Positions 35,340-44,944 of a DNA stretch of 64,000 nucleotides are shown here, in pieces. The DNA is from Photobacterium indicum (GTDB taxonomy: Bacteria > Pseudomonadota > Gammaproteobacteria > Enterobacterales > Vibrionaceae). The notes under the pieces were generated by a model, which saw only the letters and a list, made by a program, of their open reading frames with translations, was not told where the DNA came from and searched no databases. Both the position numbers and the translations under genes were made by a program. Position 1 is the first letter of the stretch, and each line of letters begins with the position of its first letter. Where the stretch lies: assembly GCF_003026215.1 (NCBI RefSeq), contig NZ_PYOC01000002.1:62001-126000 (forward strand), read 5' to 3'.

Positions 35340-36143
35340 TTACTGTACTTGTTTTAACCAGCTGTCATTTTTAAACCACTTATCGTAAACACGATCATAA
35401 GTGCCATCGCCTTTAATCTGGCGAAGGAAGTTATTCAAAAAGTTCAACATGTCGCTATCGCCCTGTGCAATAGCCCAACCTAAAGGTTCATAGGTAAATG
35501 GTTGTTCTAGGTGAATAACTTTGCCGTCATTTTGTGACGCATAAATCGCGTTAAATGGCATATCGTAAATGAACGCATCCGCTTTACCGTTAGCCACTTC
35601 TAGTACAGCATCCGATTGCGTTTCGAAAACATTTAGCTTCGCTTTGCTAATCATGCGCTTAATAGCTTGCTCGCCCGTTGTACCTAGCTTGGTTGCAATC
35701 GTATATTTACTGTCGTTCAAGTCTTTATAGCTAGTGATTTCACCCTCAAGCTCAGGATTTATCAGAATAGATTGACCAATAACAATGTATGGGTCAGCAA
35801 AATTCACGCGCATATTACGCTGTGCATTGATTGTCATACCGGCATTGATCATGTGGCACTTACCCGTCAACAATGTAGGAATGATGCCATCCCACGCGGT
35901 GTTGATAGGTACATACTTAACACCCATTTGGCGAGCCATCTGCTTGCCAATATCAATATCAAAACCAATGAATGAGCCATTCTTACTCTTCATTTCAAAC
36001 GGCATATAACCCGCATCAAAACAAACACGTAGTTCGCCTGATTTAGCTATATCGTCAAGAATAGGACCCGCAGTAACGGCAGCAGAAGTACTCATTAAAG
36101 CTACAGCGGCAACAATGCCACTCAGTAATTTACGCATAAACAT
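35340..36143 (-). CDS. Periplasmic amino-acid-binding protein
   Basis: A 267-residue family-3 solute-binding protein. A signal peptide (MRKLLSGIVAAVALMSTSAA, cleavage near AVTAG) is followed by the typical start GELRVCFDAGYMPFEMKSKNGSF and GFDIDIGKQMARQMG, and the hinge region NAGMTINAQRNMRVNFADPY. It feeds the downstream permease/ATPase. ATG at 36137 (AGGG 6 bases upstream) is as likely as 36143. Ligand is probably a polar amino acid; not determinable here. Confidence 0.92.
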   Translation of the reverse strand: MFMRKLLSGIVAAVALMSTSAAVTAGPILDDIAKSGELRVCFDAGYMPFEMKSKNGSFIGFDIDIGKQMARQMGVKYVPINTAWDGIIPTLLTGKCHMINAGMTINAQRNMRVNFADPYIVIGQSILINPELEGEITSYKDLNDSKYTIATKLGTTGEQAIKRMISKAKLNVFETQSDAVLEVANGKADAFIYDMPFNAIYASQNDGKVIHLEQPFTYEPLGWAIAQGDSDMLNFLNNFLRQIKGDGTYDRVYDKWFKNDSWLKQVQ

Positions 36144-36639
36144 CCCTGTTATTTGTCGCTGCTTCAGTAATGAATCAAAACAATCAATTTGTTTTTAACA
36201 GCATGTATCAAAAAAGATACTACCGTTTTATAGCAAATAAACCGCTAGTAACTCAAACATCTACAACACATAAAATAACAAAACCCTTAACATCTGACAT
36301 AACCAAAACAAACTAACGGTGGCTTTAAAGTATAAAATTAGTGGTAAGTTCTACGTAGAGAGATAAATACATGATCACATGTCACTGCTGAATAGATATG
36401 TGAAACTTTAGAAAATATATTTAATTTATGTATAAATCCTATTTAATGCCTTTTTTTAATGATCATTGCCCCACGCATGAAGCATATCGCTTAAAAAATC
36501 ATCCCTTGATGTAATACATATGACAAATTCATGATTTTTCATTGATGTCGTCACAATTTGCACCATAATACTGGATATAAATACAGTTAATATCGGCATA
36601 GAGGCGAAGCTGTGAGAATAACAAACCCTAAGAGCACCA
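36144..36639. promoter_or_regulatory. Divergent gap between binding-protein gene and ydjM-like gene
   Basis: AT-rich, without a credible gene. It must hold the promoter of the amino-acid ABC operon on the minus strand. The only recognised site is the LexA-like box at 36571-36586. Confidence 0.4.
36571..36586 (+). promoter_or_regulatory. LexA-like (SOS) box
   Basis: TACTGGATATAAATACAGTT contains CTGG-N8-ACAG, one base off the LexA pattern CTGT-N8-ACAG with the usual AT-rich centre. It lies 54 bases before the YdjM-like gene, a known SOS gene in E. coli. Confidence 0.6.
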
Positions 36640-37287
36640 GTGGCTAACTTCAATACACATTTGAATTATGCGGCTATCGCCAGTAGTTTAGCGGCCACCG
36701 CTTTATTATCGGCAGGAAACATACAGCCTATTACTGCACTATGGTTGACCTTTTTAGGCACTATCGGTGGATTATTGCCTGACATCGATTCAGACAATTC
36801 AACCTCTATGCGCACCCTGTTTAGTTTATTTGCTTGCGTATGCAGCTTTGTCTTAATTTGCCACCTCTATGCGCAAGTCACAATGCTAGAACTTGTTTTG
36901 GCAGCTGTGGCTTTTTATATATTTATTCGTCATAGCGCAAAGTCATTTTTTGAAAAACTCACCATCCATAGGGGCTGTTGTCATTCGTTGGCCTTTATTG
37001 CATTACTGAGTATGTGCATTGTATGTATGACCCACTATATGGGGTATAGTAATGCGACCAGCTGGCTATCTGGGTTATTCGTCGCTTTTGGTGGGGTGCT
37101 ACATCTTGCATTGGATGAATGCTATAGCGTTGATTTAGCCAACCGAAAGTTAAAGTCCTCTTTTGGTACTGCGATGAAGGTTATTTCTTTTAAAAACCCT
37201 TTCATTAGCACAGCGCAATTGATTGCGGTTGTTGCCTTATTTCTTATTGCCCCCCCCCTTCAACTCAACAATAGATTTGCTCTCTGA
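36640..37287 (+). CDS. ydjM: YdjM-like membrane-bound metal-dependent hydrolase, frame likely broken
   Basis: A 215-residue multi-pass membrane protein of the YdjM (DUF457) family, with metal-site motifs FNTHLNYA, GGLLPDIDSD and TIHRGCCHSLA. Start is GTG at 36640. The frame runs through nine C residues (37250-37258) and stops soon after in an unnatural tail. If one C is removed, the frame continues for 48 more codons (TIDLLSDWHRFQFRPEWLNL and on) to a TAG at 37400-37402, giving about 253 residues. That continuation looks like real protein, so this is a frameshift, slippage site or base-call error. A LexA-like box precedes the gene. Confidence 0.8.
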   Translation: MANFNTHLNYAAIASSLAATALLSAGNIQPITALWLTFLGTIGGLLPDIDSDNSTSMRTLFSLFACVCSFVLICHLYAQVTMLELVLAAVAFYIFIRHSAKSFFEKLTIHRGCCHSLAFIALLSMCIVCMTHYMGYSNATSWLSGLFVAFGGVLHLALDECYSVDLANRKLKSSFGTAMKVISFKNPFISTAQLIAVVALFLIAPPLQLNNRFAL

Positions 37288-37402
37288 TTGGCATCGCTTT
37301 CAGTTTCGACCTGAGTGGCTTAATCTACAAGTCACTTCAAGCTGGTTAAAAGATATTCTTAGTTCAACGGCGGGTATTTTTCGAGGTGAAGTCCCTTCGT
37401 AG

Positions 37403-37834
37403 TAACGTCGAAACAAGAAAAATAAAGATGTAATTTCTTAACTGCGGAAACTGTACCACTACAAACAAACTCAACCATTTTTTGCCAAGTCTAAGGGCCG
37501 TGCTAGCTTTAATAGTGTAGCTACATGCCGGAAAAACAACATGAGTGAAACCAAACAGGCATTATGTGATTACTGCTGCCCTATCTCAAATATGGGCAGA
37601 AATGAGTCAGATGTTTTGCTAATTTAGCAGAACATGAATTAATTGATGTATGGCAAAACTCGCTTAGATAAGTGTCTTGTAGTACTCACGTCAAACACAG
37701 GCTAAGCCCCTTAACCAGTACAGTGCGTAAAATGGTAATTTGACTAATTGAATGCACAAGGAATAGGATATAAAGGCACATGACAATAATGTTCAGTTAT
37801 ATGCTGTATACCTTGATTAGTAAGAGCAATCCAA
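37403..37834 (+). other. Gap without recognised features
   Basis: About 430 bases between the YdjM-like gene and the CxxC protein gene. I see no convincing reading frame, RNA or operator. Confidence 0.35.
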
Positions 37835-38221
37835 ATGTCTAATATAGTTCAGTTCTCTATGTTCAGTGGTAGTAAGAAGACTAACACTACCCCACCAATC
37901 AAATCACCAAGCCCTAAAGCTTTAAGGGAACAGGCAGCATTGCAGCAAGAGAATCGCTGCTACTTTTGTGGCAAACGTAAAGAACCGAAAGAGCTAAACT
38001 GGCTTAATAAGATTGGTTTTAAACAAAAGGCTTATGTTGTCTGCGGTACTTGTAGTTCTGAAGCTAAGTCACGTTCAATGGATGAGCTACGAATAATCCT
38101 TGCGCTGAAGGCTATGAATTTTAGAACTGTTAAAATTCAGCAGTACCTTGAGTTGAGAGAGAAAGGTGTTCAGATAGACGGTGTACGTAAATACAAGTTC
38201 CACTTTGAAATTATTGAGTGA
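37835..38221 (+). CDS. Small CxxC-type zinc-binding protein, unknown
   Basis: A 128-residue protein. A polar N-terminal tail (MSNIVQFSMFSGSKKTN) leads to two cysteine pairs, CYFCGKR and VVCGTCSSE, spaced like an HNH- or zinc-ribbon knuckle; the HNH catalytic histidine pattern is not seen. The C-terminal half is helical and basic (LRIILALKAMNFRTVKIQQY). It could bind nucleic acid. I do not recognise a family. It lies alone between two gaps in an accessory-looking stretch. Confidence 0.65.
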   Translation: MSNIVQFSMFSGSKKTNTTPPIKSPSPKALREQAALQQENRCYFCGKRKEPKELNWLNKIGFKQKAYVVCGTCSSEAKSRSMDELRIILALKAMNFRTVKIQQYLELREKGVQIDGVRKYKFHFEIIE

Positions 38222-38539
38222 TTATGACCATGAGCTAAAGGTGAGTCGATAAGTGAAAACCAATAACTATCGACTTCATAGACACTAAGTCTGTAATAGA
38301 AAAATACCAAATGACGCTTAATTTATTAGCTGATATTTTTATTCGTCAGAAACTTTGGGGCAAGAACGTGTCAGACAGGTTGTCGCTGACACGTCTCAGG
38401 ACAAGAATGTGTTAGTACTCTTGCACTAACTCTTACGATTCGGATTAGATAATGAAAAGTATACCCTTACTTGTTTAGTTGCTATCTCAATTGTAACCTT
38501 AAGCTGATAATTACTCTGAAATTCAAAAAGCAATTTTAA
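38222..38539. repeat. Gap carrying a hairpin repeat (copy 1)
   Basis: At 38367-38393 CGTGTCAG pairs with CTGACACG. The preceding CTTTGGGGCAA and the hairpin layout recur at 41271-41312 (copy 2, arms CGAGTCAGC/GCTGACTCG). No gene is seen here. Confidence 0.45.
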
Positions 38540-39196
38540 TCAAACAGCCACGTTCTTGAAAAAATAACGCTCCAACTCCTCGATTTGTCCACTACATAGC
38601 AATTTCATTGCACTCTTAATATGTTCCAGCGGCCATTCCCACCATTGTATGTCTAATAACGACTGAATGGCTTTTTCATTAAATCGCTTTTTAATTACGA
38701 GGTTGTTACCGACAACTACAGAGTAAGGCTCAATATTTTTCGTAATTACAGCCCTAGCACCTATCACTGCACCGTCACCAATTTGAACGCCAGGCATGAT
38801 CATCGCTTCACTGCCAATCCAGACGTCATTGCCTACTACCGTATCACCCGCTTTCTGGAATCCTTCTTTAACACCTTCACCAAACACTTCTGCTGAAAAT
38901 GGAAACGTTGATATCCAATCAAGTCGATGTCCTTGGTTTCCCGCCATCATAAAAATTGCTCCCGACGCAATGGAGCAAAACTTACCTATGCGCAGTTTAT
39001 CAATATCTCCAAACTGACCGCTTTGCCATGCATCCTCCGTTGTTTTGTCGCCTAACAAATAGCGTACAGCTTGTTCTTCAAACGACTTAGAATGATAAAA
39101 TCCTGAATAATAGCTATAGTCTCCGACCTCAATATTCGGATTTTTAACGTGATCTTTTAGGTTTTGGCTTTCAAGCCAACTGCTGAATAACTCCAT
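38540..39196 (-). CDS. catB: CatB-type O-acetyltransferase (xenobiotic acetyltransferase)
   Basis: A 218-residue left-handed beta-helix acetyltransferase. It follows type B chloramphenicol acetyltransferase closely: [30 protein letters not shown], the active-site histidine at His90 in [31 protein letters not shown] and hexapeptide repeats to [12 protein letters not shown]. It differs by a short insert near residues 49-62 and by VVVGNN in place of the usual VGGNPA. It probably acetylates a small hydroxyl compound; real chloramphenicol resistance cannot be read from sequence. Divergent from a LysR gene. Confidence 0.88.
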   Translation of the reverse strand: MELFSSWLESQNLKDHVKNPNIEVGDYSYYSGFYHSKSFEEQAVRYLLGDKTTEDAWQSGQFGDIDKLRIGKFCSIASGAIFMMAGNQGHRLDWISTFPFSAEVFGEGVKEGFQKAGDTVVGNDVWIGSEAMIMPGVQIGDGAVIGARAVITKNIEPYSVVVGNNLVIKKRFNEKAIQSLLDIQWWEWPLEHIKSAMKLLCSGQIEELERYFFKNVAV

Positions 39197-39286
39197 GTGT
39201 TAACCCTTGTCTAATTCATGTTGCCGAGAGTTTAAATAATCCCTATTATTTCCAGTAGTGTTCATTTAGACATTCAGAATTACCAT

Positions 39287-40213
39287 ATGGAAATAAAGTG
39301 GCTTCACTACATACCCATCTACATCGCATTATGTGAGGAAAAAAGCATTGCGGGGGCGGCTAAAAAGTTAAATTGTTCAAATGCCCATGTGAGTAGGCAG
39401 CTAAGACAACTAGAGGATATTTTGTCAGTTCAACTAATTCAAAGGACAACTCGACAGTTTAATCTTACTTACGATGGTGTTGAGTTTTATAAGCAAGTTA
39501 AGTACCTACTGGAGAGTGCTGAGGCCATTAATGAAAAGCTATGTTCAACAGAAAACGTCGCAGGCAAATTGCGTGTAGCGGCTTCAGCGTCATTCGGAGC
39601 GATGCTATTAACTGAACCCTTAGCCGAATTTTATCGGACTTACCCAGAGATAGAGATAGAGGTTATCTTCACTGAAAGTCCGTTAGATCTTATCGAGTCA
39701 GGCTTTGATGTTGCATTTTACCTTACAGACTCCCCGCCAGAAGGTTATGTTGGACATTACCTTCGCTCACTACATTGCAAGCCATTCGCACATAAGAGTT
39801 ATATTAAAGAACAAGGTGAGATTGCGCATCCATCGGAACTCGGTAAGCTCAGTCATATTCTTTATAGGAATACAGAGTTCGCATTAGATAACTGGAAGTT
39901 TCTGAATAAAAAGTCCAAGGAAGATGTACATATTAAGCTACATGGAACATTCAGCGTCAATTTAGTCGCATCTATGGTCGATGCCATGTTAAGTGGATGT
40001 GGTGTAGCAATGCTGGATGAATTTGCACTGTCTAAACTGTCGCTGGCCACACGAAAAGAAGTGGTTCAACTCGTTCCCAATTGGAAAACGAGCCCGATAT
40101 TGCCCTTATACATTCTCTATCCTAAAAGGCAACATTTGCCCAAACGTACCAAATTGTTTGTTGAATTTTTCCGAAACCACCTGAATGGTATTCAATCAAA
40201 GCAGCTCAAGTGA
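39287..40213 (+). CDS. LysR-family transcriptional regulator
   Basis: A 308-residue LysR protein: winged helix at residues about 5-65 (IYIALCEEKSIAGAAKKLNC, SNAHVSRQLRQLEDIL) and a C-terminal effector domain starting GKLRVAASASFGAMLLTEPL. It lies 90 bases from the divergently transcribed catB-like gene and may control it, by the usual LysR arrangement. No clear ribosome site precedes the ATG. Effector unknown. Confidence 0.88.
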   Translation: MEIKWLHYIPIYIALCEEKSIAGAAKKLNCSNAHVSRQLRQLEDILSVQLIQRTTRQFNLTYDGVEFYKQVKYLLESAEAINEKLCSTENVAGKLRVAASASFGAMLLTEPLAEFYRTYPEIEIEVIFTESPLDLIESGFDVAFYLTDSPPEGYVGHYLRSLHCKPFAHKSYIKEQGEIAHPSELGKLSHILYRNTEFALDNWKFLNKKSKEDVHIKLHGTFSVNLVASMVDAMLSGCGVAMLDEFALSKLSLATRKEVVQLVPNWKTSPILPLYILYPKRQHLPKRTKLFVEFFRNHLNGIQSKQLK

Positions 40214-40626
40214 TTAACATTAATCCTCAGCAAGAGGAACGAACTTTGTTTGTTGAAACAAGTATACCAAGATCATCGCATCACTTTAGGTATCTAAAAG
40301 CAGTATTAATAGCTTATGAATGAGTATCAGTACTAACAAAAAAAGGGGCAAAAACGTGATAGGAAAGGCTGGTTTGGTGGTGTAATTAAAGCTGACACTC
40401 TAAGGCACTATGTGCCCCATGGCGAGATGTCGTCATATTCTGCGAACCAAGAAATGTCAGTAAACCCGGACAATAAAAAAATCCATTGAGAGGCATAGTT
40501 TTTTGTAATTTTAGTTCACTTTGTTCAATTGCAAATATCGTTCTTTTTATTAACCGGGATCATAAGAACTCAGCCTTCACGGCAATAAAGGAGGCTAGGT
40601 ATAGAATATATGTAGGAGGGCGAAAT
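40214..40626 (+). other. Gap without recognised genes
   Basis: About 410 bases. An open frame extends from 40486 into the DCC-family gene but has no ribosome site or family resemblance before 40627. A faint relative of the GGGGCAA repeat occurs near 40346. Nothing else stands out. Confidence 0.35.
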
Positions 40627-41019
40627 ATGAAAAATGGCGACGAAAAAGTAACTGTTTATTACGATGGCAGCTGCCCGCGTTGTATTAAAGATCGTAATAA
40701 TTATCAAAGTCTGGCAGGAGAGAAGAGCGATTCAGTATGCTGGGTTGATATTACCGGGCAGGAAAAGTTGCTGCAGCAGCTAGGTATCGACCCCCTGAAA
40801 GCATTGACCGAACTGCATGTAAAAACAGCAAGTGGGAAAGTTTTGAGCGAACTTGATGCGTATATCCTGTTAATGAGCCGAGTCAGTTGTCTTAAACCGC
40901 TGGCTTTTTTTATCGGCCTGCCGCTTATTCGTCCACTTCTGGCCCGCTATTATCACTATAGTGTGGCTAAACGGCTGAAGAAAAGCGGCCGCTACCCGCA
41001 GCGTCAAAATCGGAAATAA
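40627..41019 (+). CDS. DCC-family thiol-disulfide oxidoreductase-like protein (DUF393)
   Basis: A 130-residue protein with the DUF393/DCC signature at its N terminus, VTVYYDGSCPRCIKD, holding a thioredoxin-like CxxC (Cys-Pro-Arg-Cys), followed by VCWVDITGQEKLLQQLGID and a basic tail. GGAGG lies 7 bases before the ATG. The gene uses more CTG, GGC and CCG codons than its neighbours and contains GC-rich runs, suggesting acquisition from a higher-GC donor. Cellular role of the family is largely unknown. Confidence 0.85.
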   Translation: MKNGDEKVTVYYDGSCPRCIKDRNNYQSLAGEKSDSVCWVDITGQEKLLQQLGIDPLKALTELHVKTASGKVLSELDAYILLMSRVSCLKPLAFFIGLPLIRPLLARYYHYSVAKRLKKSGRYPQRQNRK

Positions 41020-41484
41020 AAACCGCTTGCAGCTGAAAATTTTTCCATCTGCAATTGAACAAAGGAAGAGCTTATCAGCATTAACGAACTATCTGTCTGC
41101 TCGTCAAACACCTGCACCATATTGTCGACCACGCTGACCAGATAAGTCGCAATATCTTCAAATGCCGGGGGAGATAATACTGTACAGATTTTGTAAGCGA
41201 CACCCATCACATGAGCAAATGTATGGCAAATTGCTATGAACATATTGTGAATGAGTTAAAGCTCTAACAAGCTTTGGGGCAAAGGCGAGTCAGCATAGAT
41301 CTCGCTGACTCGATGGTGAATATTTCCGTGTTTCAAATTTTTCACAAAACACTACGGTCTAATACCATTAATTATAACAGCCAAGACCCTCTTTGCTGTC
41401 ACTCACATGACTCTGAGCCTTGATAGCATTTAGATTCTCATGCTATTAAGACCATCAGGGTTCGGACAATAGCCTCATAAACAA
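41020..41484 (-). repeat. Gap with hairpin repeat (copy 2)
   Basis: At 41286-41312 CGAGTCAGC pairs with GCTGACTCG; together with the preceding CTTTGGGGCAA it repeats the layout at 38351-38393. A 79-codon minus-strand frame at 41004-41243 has no ribosome site or known relative and is not called a gene. Confidence 0.45.
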
Positions 41485-42996
41485 TCACGCATTAATAAGT
41501 ACTAGAGAATCTAAGATCCCTTGACCGCTATGAATGCCACCTTCATTTTCACTGGCAGGCTTACTGCGAATTAAGTAACCAGCATAGCCGTCTAGCTCCG
41601 TTACAGGCTCTCCTTGATAATGGGCGGTAAACAAGCCGATTTCGCTCACAAGATCGTTCACTAACGTCTGCTTTCCATCACGAACCGCAATGGTTGGCGT
41701 ATCTCGTTCATGCGGATACAAACGCTGCATCAATGCCCATGCGTCATACTCTTCTGGCTTCAATTTGGCTAATGTCTCACTGATCTGATCTCCAAACACA
41801 CAGTGACCACCACCTTCGCCTTGGTTCTTGAGTACCCACTCTTGCTTATCGGCAGAGGTATTAAACCATTCGATTGCCTCCTTCGATATGGGTTTCATAT
41901 CTGCCAATACACTCTTTACTAATCGGGCTTCTTCTAGGGTTAACCTCCAACGGGCATACTCTTGTGCAGGCATCATGGTCAGTAGCATCTGCATTGATTT
42001 ACTCGTTGCAAGCTGCTGGCTGATGGTCGCGTTCATTGCCACGTAATGCATTTCAATAAACAGACGCGTTTGGCTTAATGTGTGACAGCAAATATCTTCA
42101 TTCAGCTCTGGTGCCCAGTAGTCTGAATATTGATAGCCCGCACGTAAGTAAACCGTGTCAATTGCGCCAACATTTTCAAGAATTAGACGCTGATTTTCAC
42201 CACTAGAGAGCTGAGTGCTCAATTGCTCAAAGGTGCGTCTTACTGTGCGAACCCCAATATTTTGCAATGCAACTTCCAATAGGTGCTGATCGTAAACATT
42301 GTCTTCATCTTTCTGCACAATCATCAGGAAGGTTGGCTTTTGTTCGTTCGCACTATCACCCAATTCAGCAAAGTGCGCCTTTACCTTTCTTGCTGAGGCG
42401 GCAATACCTATAGCGAGTTGTTCCATGCCGTGATTGTCTGCTGGTATTGCCGTATCGTCTTCTAACCAATTACGGTAGACATCGTTCCATTGATCTTGCA
42501 CAAAGCAATGCAACTCTGTAGCGCGCTGACCAAATGGTCCCATACCAGCAGCAATACCATTGAATTCGATCACTTTTGCCCCATGCTGACGATCATCCAT
42601 AAAATCGGTACGCATCAAAAGTAGTGGCTGGCGAGCAGGTTGCTGACGCTTAGTTACATCACCATGTGCTTGCTGATGCAGCTCCATCAAACGACCAAAA
42701 AACGGGTCTGCCTTTGCCATATCACTAAGCGACTCTTGCAGGAAATCATGATCTTCAGACACGTTGCTTACCAACTTAGCGATCAGTGGTGTAACAGAAA
42801 GCAGGTGTTGGTACACAGAGCGTTCCATCGTCATCGGTGCGATGCTGAATGGTACGTGCCTTGCCGTATTATCGGCCTGACGAAACGCGACTCCGTGCAT
42901 AATTTCCCACTCAAGAATATCGTTAATGACGTCTTGAGGCATAAATTGCTTATTTTCGTTATTAATAGTGTCGTTATTAATAGTGCCGTTATTCAT
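41485..42996 (-). CDS. Eukaryotic-type glutathione synthetase
   Basis: A 503-residue ATP-grasp enzyme of the eukaryotic GSS family, which joins gamma-glutamylcysteine and glycine; bacteria normally use the unrelated-length GshB (about 315 residues). Diagnostic parts are IEFNGIAAGMG, the substrate region VYLRAGYQYSDYW, the glycine-rich ATP loop WVLKNQGEGGGHCVF (Gly393-Cys399 core), SEIGLFTAHYQ and the C-terminal GYLIRSKPASENEGGIHSG. All ligand-binding regions are present. It is the last gene of an operon with two ABC half-exporters and a GshA stub. A related gamma-glutamyl-dipeptide ligase activity with another acceptor is possible. Confidence 0.88.
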   Translation of the reverse strand: MNNGTINNDTINNENKQFMPQDVINDILEWEIMHGVAFRQADNTARHVPFSIAPMTMERSVYQHLLSVTPLIAKLVSNVSEDHDFLQESLSDMAKADPFFGRLMELHQQAHGDVTKRQQPARQPLLLMRTDFMDDRQHGAKVIEFNGIAAGMGPFGQRATELHCFVQDQWNDVYRNWLEDDTAIPADNHGMEQLAIGIAASARKVKAHFAELGDSANEQKPTFLMIVQKDEDNVYDQHLLEVALQNIGVRTVRRTFEQLSTQLSSGENQRLILENVGAIDTVYLRAGYQYSDYWAPELNEDICCHTLSQTRLFIEMHYVAMNATISQQLATSKSMQMLLTMMPAQEYARWRLTLEEARLVKSVLADMKPISKEAIEWFNTSADKQEWVLKNQGEGGGHCVFGDQISETLAKLKPEEYDAWALMQRLYPHERDTPTIAVRDGKQTLVNDLVSEIGLFTAHYQGEPVTELDGYAGYLIRSKPASENEGGIHSGQGILDSLVLINA

Positions 42997-43024
42997 AATG
43001 TAATGACTCTTTCTATTTTATCAC

Positions 43025-44944
43025 TTATGCCGCGCTCACAGCCGCTAGGCCTAGCGTGCTGTTTTGATGTTCGTTTTCTTCTTGCGCTTTCTGTGCAAGG
43101 TATAAATCTCGGTAATCGCCATCTTGTTCGATTAGCGCCTGATGTGTACCACTCTGTACCACCTTTCCGCTGTTCATCACCAAAATTTGATCGGCGTTTT
43201 GAATCGTCGATAAACGGTGCGCAACGGTGATAATAGTTCTGCCGTCTTGGATATTCTCAAGAGCCTGCTTTACCGTTTCTTCCGATTCACTGTCGATATT
43301 CGCCGTCGCTTCATCAAGCAGGAATATTTTCGGATCGTGAGAAATCGCACGAGCTAATGCCAATAACTGTCTTTCACCCACAGAAAGCGTAGCGCCGCCA
43401 TCGCTTGGTTGATGATCAAAACCATCAGGTAAACGATGAATGAAGCGATCCGCTTTCACCATTTCGGCTGCTTGTATCGCTTTATCACGGCTAGCTTTTA
43501 GTGCTTTATTGTCATTGTCATTAAGCGTACTGTCATCACTCGTATAGCTATCACTAAAAGCAGCATCATGAGATAAATCAATATTATCAACGATTGAACC
43601 GCTAAAGATGGTTGGGTCTTGTGATACCAAGCCAAACAGCTTTCGCAGTTGTGATTCAGGCAGTTTATTAAGCGGTTGTCCGCCAATAAGGATGTCGCCT
43701 TGCTGCTGTTGATAAAAACGCATCAACAGGTTGATCACCGAACTTTTCCCGCTGCCGGTATGCCCAACAATCGCTGTAAACTCACCACCTTTTGCCGTAA
43801 AGCTGACATCTTTGAGTACTGGCTTATCGACTTCGTATCCCATGGTGACATTACGAAACTCAATATCGTTGCTATCATTTATCTTCACTTCCGGCATCGA
43901 TTGATTATGAATTTCAGAATCATCGTCTAGCAGCTCAAAAATACGTTTCGAAGACACAGTTGCAACCTGCAATTTGTGCAATTCCATCGATAACTGTCGG
44001 AACGGGTCAAAGAAGCGCTCAATGTAGTTCAAAAACGCATATAAAGTACCAATCTCAACAACGGTCGACATCGATGCTCCTGCAAACCACGCTACAATGC
44101 CTGCTGCTGTCAACGTCGAAATCAAGCGTGTCAGTGGTAACAACATCAAGCTATCAATTGCGACTGACTTAGCACGGAAGTTAAACCAGCTTTGGTTATC
44201 TTTCTCAAACTTAGTTTGGAACGCCTTTTCTTGACGAAACGCTTGAATCAAAGCCATACCTTGCAACGATTCGTTTATTTGCCCGTTAATATTGCTGACT
44301 TGAACTCGAATGCCGTCAAACACTGACATTGAAATCTTGCGATACAAATGCATCGTCATCAACAAAATAGGAATCAGCACCAAACTAAGCAACATCAAAC
44401 GCCAATCCAATAATGCAATTGCGATGAAAATAACCGTGATGCGCAATGCACCTTGAATCACGGTTGGAATCGTCGAAACGTACATATTCCGTAGCGATTC
44501 AGTATCGTTGGTAATGTAAGAGACCAGTTTACCCGTTGACAATTTATCGAACGTCGCAATAGGAAAGTTCAATACATGGCGGAATAGTTGTTCACGTACG
44601 TCTTTAACCACCAGCAATGCACTGTGTTTAAAGGTAACCGCTTGTAAATACCCAAACACCGCAGCAAGCACATAGAACAGCATCACAAGCCCGATCAATG
44701 TGATAAGTTGTTGCCATTCAAATTGCTGAGGCACAATGACCTCATCCAACACAATTTTAGCCAACCATGGAATCGCCATCTCGGCACTGACCGCAAGCGA
44801 CAGCATCAAAAAGGCAAAGCTAAAACGCGCTTTGTGCGGCAATGAGAAGGTCAATAAACGGCGATAAAGCGTATTATCTTTCATTGATTCAGGCTTCTCA
44901 GCACTATTGTTTGTTCGAGCATTACTTGCTTGAGACTTACTCAT
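43025..44944 (-). CDS. ABC exporter half-transporter B (MdlB-like)
   Basis: A membrane-fused ABC exporter subunit of about 639 residues from the ATG at 44944, whose codon overlaps the end of the upstream ABC gene by 8 bases. Six membrane segments are followed by the ATPase domain: Walker A GHTGSGKSS, Q-loop LVSQDPTIFSGS, signature LSVGERQLLALARA, Walker B KIFLLDEATANIDSE, switch histidine TVAHRLS. It pairs with the adjacent half-transporter, most likely as a heterodimer (MdlAB/YheHI type). Substrate is unknown; its operon suggests a thiol or gamma-glutamyl peptide. Confidence 0.92.
   Translation of the reverse strand: MSKSQASNARTNNSAEKPESMKDNTLYRRLLTFSLPHKARFSFAFLMLSLAVSAEMAIPWLAKIVLDEVIVPQQFEWQQLITLIGLVMLFYVLAAVFGYLQAVTFKHSALLVVKDVREQLFRHVLNFPIATFDKLSTGKLVSYITNDTESLRNMYVSTIPTVIQGALRITVIFIAIALLDWRLMLLSLVLIPILLMTMHLYRKISMSVFDGIRVQVSNINGQINESLQGMALIQAFRQEKAFQTKFEKDNQSWFNFRAKSVAIDSLMLLPLTRLISTLTAAGIVAWFAGASMSTVVEIGTLYAFLNYIERFFDPFRQLSMELHKLQVATVSSKRIFELLDDDSEIHNQSMPEVKINDSNDIEFRNVTMGYEVDKPVLKDVSFTAKGGEFTAIVGHTGSGKSSVINLLMRFYQQQQGDILIGGQPLNKLPESQLRKLFGLVSQDPTIFSGSIVDNIDLSHDAAFSDSYTSDDSTLNDNDNKALKASRDKAIQAAEMVKADRFIHRLPDGFDHQPSDGGATLSVGERQLLALARAISHDPKIFLLDEATANIDSESEETVKQALENIQDGRTIITVAHRLSTIQNADQILVMNSGKVVQSGTHQALIEQDGDYRDLYLAQKAQEENEHQNSTLGLAAVSAA

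Noticed and set aside
41004..41243. 79-codon minus-strand frame overlapping the end of the DCC-family gene
   Set aside because: No ribosome site, no recognised family, and it overlaps a well-supported gene on the other strand.
38222..41484. Integron cassettes with attC sites around the catB-like gene
   Set aside because: CatB genes are common in Vibrionaceae integrons and CTCTAACAAGC near 41263 looks like a left attC end, but no matching GTTRGGC-type right end or attC fold was found.
42640..43230. 196-codon plus-strand frame across the GSS and ABC gene junction
   Set aside because: It lies opposite two well-supported genes and has no family resemblance.
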